Made by a program: the position numbers and the translations under genes
Shown here: positions 58,626 through 64,000 of the stretch, one piece after another
Layout: every line of letters begins with the position of its first letter
Numbering within the stretch: the first letter of the stretch is position 1
Notes under the pieces: generated by a model
The model's database searches: none
Told to the model about the DNA's origin: nothing
What the model saw: the letters and a program-made list of their open reading frames with translations, nothing else
NCBI RefSeq assembly: GCF_029894125.1
Contig: NZ_JARXYZ010000003.1
Coordinates: forward strand, 434,001-498,000
Origin: Kitasatospora sp. MAA19
Lineage (GTDB): Bacteria; Actinomycetota; Actinomycetes; Streptomycetales; Streptomycetaceae
Length of the DNA stretch: 64,000 bases
Direction: 5' to 3'

Positions 58626-59054
58626 GTGTGTCACCCCTCGTGGGCCCGCGCACGCGCCGAGGCGCAGCGCCTGAGCGACCTCGCGCGACTGCGCCGCGTC
58701 CGGGACCGGATCGACCGCGAGTACGCGCGACCGCTGGACGTCGTGGCGCTCGCGCGCGGCGTGGGCATGGCGGCCGGGCAGCTCGGTCGCGAGTTCCGGC
58801 TGGCGTACGGCGACTCGCCGTACGGATACCTGACCGCGCGCCGCATCGAGCGCGCGGCCGCGTTCCTGCGCTGCGGCGCCCTCGGTGTCGCCGAGGCCCG
58901 CCTCGCCGTCGGCTGCCCGTCGCCGGCCGCCTTCGACGCCCGCTTCACCGAGCTGGTCGGCATGCCGCCCGCCGAGTACCGACGCCGGGTCCGACGGGCG
59001 GTGGGACCGGTCAGGATTCGAGAAGCCCCGGCCACCGAGCCGCAACTAGCGTGA
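58626..59054 (+). CDS. Short AraC-type transcription regulator
   Basis: 142 residues, essentially the AraC DNA-binding domain alone: RVRDRIDREYARPLDVVALA with GVGMAAGQLGREFRLAYG is the first HTH, and AEARLAVGCPSPAAFDARFT with GMPPAEYRRRV the second. No ligand domain precedes it. Such short AraC proteins often pair with VOC genes in streptomycetes. GTG at 58626 follows AAGGAG at nine bases. The next VOC gene starts six bases after the stop, so it is likely an autoregulated operon or the regulator of both VOC genes. Confidence 0.87.
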   Translation: MCHPSWARARAEAQRLSDLARLRRVRDRIDREYARPLDVVALARGVGMAAGQLGREFRLAYGDSPYGYLTARRIERAAAFLRCGALGVAEARLAVGCPSPAAFDARFTELVGMPPAEYRRRVRRAVGPVRIREAPATEPQLA

Positions 59055-59059
59055 CGGAC

Positions 59060-59686
59060 ATGACCTCCATCGACTCCATCACCCTCGACGTGGCCGACCC
59101 CACGGCCGCCCAGCACTTCTACACCACCGCCTTCGGCCTCGACACGCAGCTGCGCCTGCGGGCCTCCCAGGCGGCGACGACCGGCTTCCGCGGGTTCACG
59201 CTCTCGCTCACGGTCGCCCGGCCCGCCACCGTCGACGGCTTCGTCGACGCCGCCCTCGCCGCCGGCGCCACGGCCCTCAAGCCCGCCGCGAAGTCGCTGT
59301 GGGGCTACGGCGGCGTCGTCCAGGCCCCGGACGGGACGATCTGGAAGATCGCGACCTCCGCGAAGAAGGACACCGGCCCGGCCACCCGGGAGATCGACCG
59401 GATCGTGCTCCTGCTGGGAGTCGCGGACGTGGGCGCGAGCAAGCGGTTCTACGTCGAACGCGGCCTCGCCGTGGCGAAGAGCTTCGGCCCCGTGTACGTG
59501 GAGTTCGCCACCGGGTCGGGACCCGTCCAGCTGGCGCTGTACAAGCGCCGGGCCCTCGCCAAGGACGCGGGCGTCTCCCCCGACGGCACCGGATCGCACC
59601 GGATCGCGATCGGCAGCGCCGCCGGGCCCTTCGCCGACCCGGACGGGTTCGCCTGGGAGCTCCCGCAGCCGGCCCACACGTCCTGA
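59060..59686 (+). CDS. Two-domain VOC/glyoxalase-fold protein
   Basis: 208 residues in two VOC halves: about 1-100 (SITLDVADPTAAQHFYTTAF, then GVVQAPDGTIWKIATS) and 108-208 (DRIVLLLGVADVGASKRFYV, FADPDGFAWELPQPA). Glu in WELP is at the expected metal position, while the first half ends WKI in place of W-E, so at most one metal site remains. Function unknown. TAGCGT (59047-59052), overlapping the AraC stop, ends seven bases before the ATG at 59060; a GTG three codons earlier is an alternative. Confidence 0.87.
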   Translation: MTSIDSITLDVADPTAAQHFYTTAFGLDTQLRLRASQAATTGFRGFTLSLTVARPATVDGFVDAALAAGATALKPAAKSLWGYGGVVQAPDGTIWKIATSAKKDTGPATREIDRIVLLLGVADVGASKRFYVERGLAVAKSFGPVYVEFATGSGPVQLALYKRRALAKDAGVSPDGTGSHRIAIGSAAGPFADPDGFAWELPQPAHTS

Positions 59687-59741
59687 CCGACGAAGCCCGC
59701 CCGCCGCAGGAAGAGCCATCCCCGAGACGACCGGAGGAAGC

Positions 59742-59903
59742 CTGACGGACACGGCGCCGCGCGGGTTCGAGGAGAGGCTGCGGGACACCCGCGCGAAGCC
59801 GGCGGGCGAGGTCGACCTCTGGGTCGCGACGGCGGGCGCCTCGGGCGGCGCCCACGAGATCCAGGGCCGCGACCTCATGCGCGACGGCCGCTGGCTCGGC
59901 TGA
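59742..59903 (+). pseudogene. Remnant of a PPOX/F420-type flavin oxidase gene with internal deletion
   Basis: The frame encodes FEERLRDTRAKPAGEVDLWV and ATAGASGGAH, which look like the N-terminal part of a pyridoxamine-phosphate-oxidase-like protein, joined directly to EIQGRDLMRDGRWLG, which looks like its C-terminal end. A normal member has about 90 residues between them, so an in-frame deletion seems to have removed the barrel. GGAGG at 59733-59737 precedes only a CTG at 59742; no ATG or GTG start is left. It follows the VOC gene by 55 bases and was probably in its operon. Confidence 0.65.
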
Positions 59904-59987
59904 GCCCGCCGGCGCCCGGGCGCCGCGCCCCGGCGGACCGCGCGCCTGCGCCGCCACGCAGGCCGGGGTTCGACGACGGCCCCCGGG

Positions 59988-61538
59988 TCACCAGTCCTGG
60001 TTGTCGGTGGCGGCCGTGGCGTGCAGGGTGATGAACAGGGCGCTGAGGCGGGCGTTCCAGTTGGCGTAGGTGGGGCCGTCGATGGCGTGCTTCTTGGCCA
60101 GGTCGCGGATCACCTTCTGGGCGTCCTTGAGCTCCTGGGCCGCGTCGTCGGGAGAGCCCTCGTTGAGGCGGGCGGAGGCGTCGTCGAGGATGCGCAGCAG
60201 CTCCACCTGGTGGTCGCGCTCCTTGCCGCCGATCTGGGTCTGGGCGACGGCCTGGCGGAAGGCGTTGAGCTGCAGGGCCGGGGCCTGGTTGCGGGGGACG
60301 GTCGGGCTGGGGGCGCCGGGGAGGGAGGCCGGGGTGGTGGGGGCCGCGGTGGTGGGCGTCGGGGTCGGCGTGGGGGTGGGCGTGGGGGCCGCGGGCGCCT
60401 TGGTGGCGGTGGCCGCGGACGCCTTGGTGGCGGCGGGGGCGGCGGGCTCGTCGAAGGCGGTGACGGCCAGGGCGGCGACGCCGGCGAGTCCGGCCACGCC
60501 CAGCGCGCCGAGGACGAGGGGCTTGCGGCCACGGCTCCGGCTCCGGCCGGCCCGTGCGGGCGGGGCCGCCGGGACGGCGGCCATCAGCGAGGTGGCGGGC
60601 GGGGCCTGCGGCGGGAGCAGCGTGGTGTGCTGCTGGTTGGGGCTCACCGGCCGTACGGGCGGGAGCAGCTGGGTCGGGGCAGCGGTGGCGAGGAGTTCCG
60701 CCGTCGGGTCGCCGATGGCCAACCCGGGGATGGTGGAGAGGAGTTCCACGCGCGCCGCGGCGGCGTCCACCGGCCGGTCGGCGGGGTTCTTGGCGAGCAG
60801 GCGCAGGACGGCCGCGTCCAGGGCGGGCGGCAGGCCGGGCCGGCGCACGGACGGCGGCAGGGGCTGCTCGCTGACGTGCTTGAAGGCGATCGCCACCGGG
60901 GTCTCGGCGGTGAACGGGGTCTCGCCGGTGAGCATTTCGGTGAGCACGCAGCCGACGGCGTAGAGGTCGGTGCGACCGTCCAGGGCCGAGGCGGTGGCCT
61001 GCTCGGGCGACAGGTACGCGGCCGTGCCCAGCACGCTCGCCGTCTGGGTCAGGTTGCTGGACGACCCGGCCCGGGCGATGCCGAAGTCGACGACCTTCAC
61101 CCCGCCGTCGTCGGTGATCATGATGTTGCCGGGCTTGATGTCCCGGTGGACCAGCCCGGCCGCGTGCGCGACCGCCAGCGCCTCGCAGACCGCCGCCGCG
61201 ATGCCGACGGCGCGTTCCACCGGCAGGTTCGGCTGCTGCGCCAGCACGGCGGCGAGCGAGCGGCCGTGGACGAGCTCCATGACGATGAACGGCGTGCCCT
61301 GGTCGACGCCCGAGTCGAAGACCATGACGATCCTCGGGTGCACCAGCATGGCCGCGTGCTGCGCCTCGCGGCTGAACCGCTCGGCGAAGCGGGGGTCGTC
61401 GGCGAGCCCTCCGTTGAGGACCTTGACGGCCACCTGACGGCCCAGCACGTGGTCCACGCCGCGCCAGACGGTGGCCATGCCGCCGACGCCGAGTATCTCG
61501 ACGAGTTCGTAACGCCCGTTCAGCGCCCGTCCGATCAC
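59988..61538 (-). CDS. Membrane-anchored serine/threonine protein kinase (PknB-type)
   Basis: 516 residues. Kinase domain 1-270: P-loop EILGVGGMATVWRG, Lys39 in VAVKVLN, catalytic loop HRDIKPGN (Asp133), DFG at 151-153, activation segment SVLGTAAYLSPEQA, all complete. A Pro-rich juxtamembrane region is followed by one membrane helix (PLVLGALGVAGLAGVAALAV, about 342-361), a Thr-Pro repeat wall-spanning segment, and a 110-residue helical outer domain (ALQLNAFRQAVAQTQIGG, ELKDAQKVIRDLAKKHAIDG) rather than PASTA repeats. A role as sensor of something outside the membrane is inferred. GTG at 61538 follows GGGGAG at six bases. Confidence 0.92.
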   Translation of the reverse strand: MIGRALNGRYELVEILGVGGMATVWRGVDHVLGRQVAVKVLNGGLADDPRFAERFSREAQHAAMLVHPRIVMVFDSGVDQGTPFIVMELVHGRSLAAVLAQQPNLPVERAVGIAAAVCEALAVAHAAGLVHRDIKPGNIMITDDGGVKVVDFGIARAGSSSNLTQTASVLGTAAYLSPEQATASALDGRTDLYAVGCVLTEMLTGETPFTAETPVAIAFKHVSEQPLPPSVRRPGLPPALDAAVLRLLAKNPADRPVDAAAARVELLSTIPGLAIGDPTAELLATAAPTQLLPPVRPVSPNQQHTTLLPPQAPPATSLMAAVPAAPPARAGRSRSRGRKPLVLGALGVAGLAGVAALAVTAFDEPAAPAATKASAATATKAPAAPTPTPTPTPTPTTAAPTTPASLPGAPSPTVPRNQAPALQLNAFRQAVAQTQIGGKERDHQVELLRILDDASARLNEGSPDDAAQELKDAQKVIRDLAKKHAIDGPTYANWNARLSALFITLHATAATDNQDW

Positions 61539-61980
61539 CTGGAACTCCCCTCACGTGCCGCGCCCGGGGTTCCGGGCCGCCTCGTGCACCTGTGCACGAT
61601 AGCCGCCCCGCCCGACCGCTCCGCCGGGGGCGGGGAGGCGGTCGGGGGACCGGGCAGCGGTCCCCCGGCCGCCGGCACGGGGGGAGTGCGGCCCGCCCTG
61701 ACTGCGGGAGGGCGGGCCGCACGTTCCGGGCCGGCCGGGCCGGCGGCGCGTCCGGGGAGAGCGCGTGCCGGTCCGGCCGGGGCCGGCCGGGCGGTCGGCG
61801 GGCACGGGGGAGCCGACCGGCCACCCGGGGTCTTCGGGTGGTGCTGACCAGCGGTGCCGCGCGGCGGCGGCACTGCCGTGGTGCGAGTACTGCGGGTACT
61901 GCGGATGGTGCGGATGGTGCGATCCGGGTGGGCGGCGAGCCCGGGGGGAGTCGCTCGCCGCTCACCCGGAGTTCTGGGGG
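61539..61980. other. Gap upstream of the kinase gene
   Basis: 442 bases without a gene. It holds the terminator at 61686-61722 and four 9-bp repeats (GTACTGCGG twice, ATGGTGCGG-type twice, 61887-61922). The kinase promoter should lie near 61550-61620, but I see no convincing hexamers. Confidence 0.5.
61686..61722. terminator. Terminator hairpin downstream of the sigma-factor operon
   Basis: Fourteen perfect pairs (GTGCGGCCCGCCCT and complement) with a nine-base loop, 260 bases after the stop at 61981 and 150 before the kinase start. Confidence 0.75.
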
Positions 61981-63072
61981 TTACCTCTGATCCGGCTGAT
62001 CCGACTGGCTGCTGCCGGACCGGTCGGGCCTGCTCGGGCGGACGTCGGGCGGGGTCGGCACGGCCGGCAGCGCCGGGATCGTCGCGCCGGACCGGCCGGG
62101 CTTGGCTCCGGCGCCGCCGTCGGCCCTGTCCTGGCCGTTGCCCTTGCCGTTCCCGCCGTCGGCGTTGTCCTTCCCGTTGCCCTTCCCGTCGCCGCCGTTC
62201 CCCTTGGTCGCGCCGGGGACGGTCCTGCCGGGCCCGGGGGACGGCGCGGTGGCGTCCTGGTGGTCGTCGCCCGCCGCGCCGAGCGCCTCCGCGCAGAAGT
62301 CCGCCATCTTCTCCGCCCCGCCGGCCGCCGAGACCAGCGGACCGAACTGCGGCTCGGTGCCCAGCAGGCGCTCGCCCTTGCCCGTCCGGTCGGCGAACGC
62401 GCGGCAGAGTGCGATCAGAGCGGGCGGGACCGACCGGGTGCCGTGCCCGTCCGCGTCCGCGTCGGCGGAGGGGCTGCCGGGCGTCGTCGGGGCGGTGGAC
62501 GGCCCGACCACCTGCGGGCCGCCGCCGGAGGAACCACCGGACGGACGGGCGGACGGGGCACCGGAGGAGGTGCCGGGCGAGGCGGAGGAGGAACCGGCGG
62601 ACGAATCGGCGGACGGGGTACCGGGCGCGCTGCCGGAGGACCCGCCCGCGGCGGCGAGCGTGTGCTCCGGTGTGGAGGAGCCGCCGCCCAGCGGGGACGG
62701 CAGGTTGCCGGTGCCGGCGGCGACCGCGACCCCGCACAGCGCGGTGGCGCCGAGCACGGCGGCAGTGGCCTTCGTGCTGAAGGCCCTGGCCAGCGCGGCG
62801 GTCGCCATCGATCGTCTCCGGACGGGTGCGGTCACTAGGGGGTCGGACGTGAGACGGGCCTCCCGGAACGCGGCCAGGGCGGCCTCCTCCCCGGCCAGTT
62901 CGCGGGCCGTCGCCGGGGCGGCGGCCGCGGCGAGGACCCGGGCGAGCTGCCCGGGACCGTCGTCCGGTCCGGTGAGCGAGGCGTCCTGCCCGGCCGGCGG
63001 GCCGCCCACGGCACCGCCGAGCAGATGCTCGGCAGCGTCACGGTCGATCCGACGGGATCGGTTGGTGCTCAT
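61981..63072 (-). CDS. Membrane-anchored partner of the ECF sigma factor (putative anti-sigma)
   Basis: 363 residues. The ATG overlaps the sigma stop codon (ATGA), the usual sigma/anti-sigma layout. Residues 1-85 are cytoplasmic and helical (DAAEHLLGG, GQLARVLAAAAAPATARELA, EEAALAAFREARL), then a membrane helix (about 103-122: TAAVLGATALCGVAVAAG). Outside lie a Ser/Gly/Pro-rich linker, a small helical domain with two cysteines (LIALCRAFADRTG and MADFCAEALG) and a Gly/Asn/Lys-rich tail (NGGDGKGNGKDN). There is no zinc-binding HX3CX2C motif, so it is not a ZAS-type anti-sigma; the role is inferred from operon position and topology. Confidence 0.75.
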   Translation of the reverse strand: MSTNRSRRIDRDAAEHLLGGAVGGPPAGQDASLTGPDDGPGQLARVLAAAAAPATARELAGEEAALAAFREARLTSDPLVTAPVRRRSMATAALARAFSTKATAAVLGATALCGVAVAAGTGNLPSPLGGGSSTPEHTLAAAGGSSGSAPGTPSADSSAGSSSASPGTSSGAPSARPSGGSSGGGPQVVGPSTAPTTPGSPSADADADGHGTRSVPPALIALCRAFADRTGKGERLLGTEPQFGPLVSAAGGAEKMADFCAEALGAAGDDHQDATAPSPGPGRTVPGATKGNGGDGKGNGKDNADGGNGKGNGQDRADGGAGAKPGRSGATIPALPAVPTPPDVRPSRPDRSGSSQSDQPDQR

Positions 63073-63995
63073 CTCATGTCCTTCAGCGTCGCGGCCCGGC
63101 GTTCTGTCACACCTTGCGGAGAACTTTTTTTCGCGGGCTTCCCCGCGGCTTTCCCAGCGGCTTCCGCTTTCCCGGCGGCTTCCGCTTTCCCGGCGACTTC
63201 CGCTTTCCCGGCGACTTCCTCAGCGGGCTCTTCGGCAGCTCCCCCGGCGGGCTTCTGCGCCGACCGCCGCACGGGCCACCCCGCCGCCGGTGCGGCCTCG
63301 CGCGCGGCCGGGATCCCGACCCCGGCGGAGAAGGGCTGTTCCAGCACCTTGGCCAGTCTCCGCAGCCCCCGGTGGGCGGCCATCCGGACGCTGCCGGCCC
63401 GCTTGCCGAGCACCCGGGCGGCGCTCTCGGCGTCCAGGTCCATGACCACCCGCAGCAGGACGGCCTCGGCCTGGTCGCGCGGCAGCCGGGAGATCAGCGC
63501 CAGCGCGTCGGCGGTGCCGACCGTGGTCAGCGCGGCGCCCGCGGTGTCGTCCCCGGCGGCCAGCCCGGCCAGGTACTCGAAGGGCAGGTCGGCGACCGGG
63601 CGGCGGCGCCGGGCCCGCAGGTGGTCGAGGGCGCGGTGCCGCGCGACGGTGGCGGCCCAGCCGCGGAAGCCGTCCCCGTCGCCGGAGAAGCCGTGCAGGT
63701 CGCGGGCGATCTGCAGCCAGGTCTCGGAGGCGATGTCCTCGGCGTCCTGGGCGTCCTCGGGCCGGCCGCCGACCAGCACCCGCAGGTAGCGCAGCAGGCC
63801 CGGCTGGACGGTCCGGAACAGCAGCCGGAACGCCTCCTCGTCCCCTGCCTGGGCGGCCCGGACGGCCTCGGTCAGATCGACGGGGACGGGGGCCCGGCCC
63901 GCCGGCGGCCCGGCGGGCCGTACTGGTCCGGACCGGCCGACTGGGCTGCCGGTGCCCGCTCCGGGGCGCTCTGCACTCTGCACCCGCCACATCAT
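63069..63995 (-). CDS. ECF-type RNA polymerase sigma factor with Lys-Ala repeat tail
   Basis: 308 residues from the ATG at 63995; the frame is open to the window edge, so a start outside cannot be excluded. Region 2: RLLFRTVQPGLLRYLRVLVG with EDAEDIASETWLQIARDLHG-type DAEDIASETW; region 4: LISRLPRDQAEAVLLRVVMD with ESAARVLGKRAGSVRMAAHR. Beyond residue 215 lies an unusual 90-residue extension with repeated AGKAEA units and a KKSS end, positively charged like bacterial histone-like tails, encoded by 18-bp tandem repeats. The stop overlaps the start of its membrane-anchored partner. Confidence 0.88.
   Translation of the reverse strand: MMWRVQSAERPGAGTGSPVGRSGPVRPAGPPAGRAPVPVDLTEAVRAAQAGDEEAFRLLFRTVQPGLLRYLRVLVGGRPEDAQDAEDIASETWLQIARDLHGFSGDGDGFRGWAATVARHRALDHLRARRRRPVADLPFEYLAGLAAGDDTAGAALTTVGTADALALISRLPRDQAEAVLLRVVMDLDAESAARVLGKRAGSVRMAAHRGLRRLAKVLEQPFSAGVGIPAAREAAPAAGWPVRRSAQKPAGGAAEEPAEEVAGKAEVAGKAEAAGKAEAAGKAAGKPAKKSSPQGVTERRAATLKDMR
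63150..63221. repeat. Four 18-bp tandem repeats coding the sigma-factor tail
   Basis: TTTCCCGGCGGCTTCCGC and close variants at 63150, 63168, 63186 and 63204, in frame, giving repeats of AEVAGK/AEAAGK. Confidence 0.85.
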
Positions 63996-64000
63996 GCGCC

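Noticed and set aside
61981-63072. Annotation as a zinc-binding (ZAS) anti-sigma factor
   Set aside because: No HX3CX2C motif occurs in the cytoplasmic part; only the operon position supports an anti-sigma role.

Overview
The window is chromosomal DNA from a very GC-rich actinomycete, almost certainly a member of the Streptomycetaceae (Streptomyces or Kitasatospora; I cannot separate the two from this piece). The grounds are strong G/C bias at third codon positions, frequent GTG starts, many genes with a TANNNT box 6-7 bases before the start codon and no ribosome binding site, and marker genes: MsiK-type sugar ATPase, CarD, MshA (mycothiol), PhoR/PhoP/PhoU, an AA10 chitin/cellulose monooxygenase behind a DasR-like operator, and a MerR/sliding-clamp fusion. 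The order msiK - rlmB - cysS - ispF/ispD - carD - lipoprotein - phoP/phoR - phoU - gpm - mshA matches, from memory, the conserved core arm around SCO42xx of S. coelicolor. I see no IS element, integrase, tRNA, rRNA, CRISPR array or biosynthetic cluster.

Layout. 1-14.2 kb is housekeeping: the 3' end of msiK, a nucleotidyltransferase, a DoxX protein, rlmB, cysS, an F420/FMN oxidoreductase, the overlapping isoprenoid genes ispD-ispF, carD, a lipoprotein and the phosphate regulon controllers phoRP divergent from phoU with PHO-box-like repeats between them. 14.4-23.4 kb holds a 59-residue protein with nine cysteines, the LPMO gene, gpmA, an MFS pump, a YbjN protein, mshA, a methyltransferase, a macro-domain protein and a response-regulator/SpoIIE phosphatase. 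23.5-31.5 kb holds DUF2516, an XRE regulator with a perfect palindromic operator and its HBHA-like partner, an ECF41-type sigma factor followed by the MerR-clamp fusion, a SNF2 helicase whose usual SWIM partner seems reduced to a stub, and YceI.

31.7-43.5 kb is more accessory: a LysR/MFS/macro-domain cluster, a GNAT/TetR divergent pair with palindromic operators and a strikingly AT-rich patch inside the TetR gene, an Eis-type acetyltransferase, another GNAT, an NlpC/P60 hydrolase, and three membrane proteins (unknown, ThrE-type exporter, DedA). 43.7-48.1 kb holds an Hsp90-like GHKL ATPase followed by a large TPR protein. 48.5-64 kb holds a small Asn/Gly/Val-rich secreted protein, a regulator made of two TetR modules divergent from an acyl-CoA dehydrogenase across a six-copy minisatellite, a cupin, a TetR/MFS drug-efflux pair, a decayed ICMT-like gene, tatA, a large membrane protein, a K+ channel, a VOC/AraC/VOC cluster ending in a flavin-oxidase remnant, a membrane Ser/Thr kinase, and an ECF sigma factor with a Lys-Ala repeat tail overlapping its membrane-anchored partner.

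Convergent genes are mostly separated by long perfect hairpins. Short tandem repeats (8-18 bp units) recur at gene ends and starts, which looks like an active mutational process in this genome.
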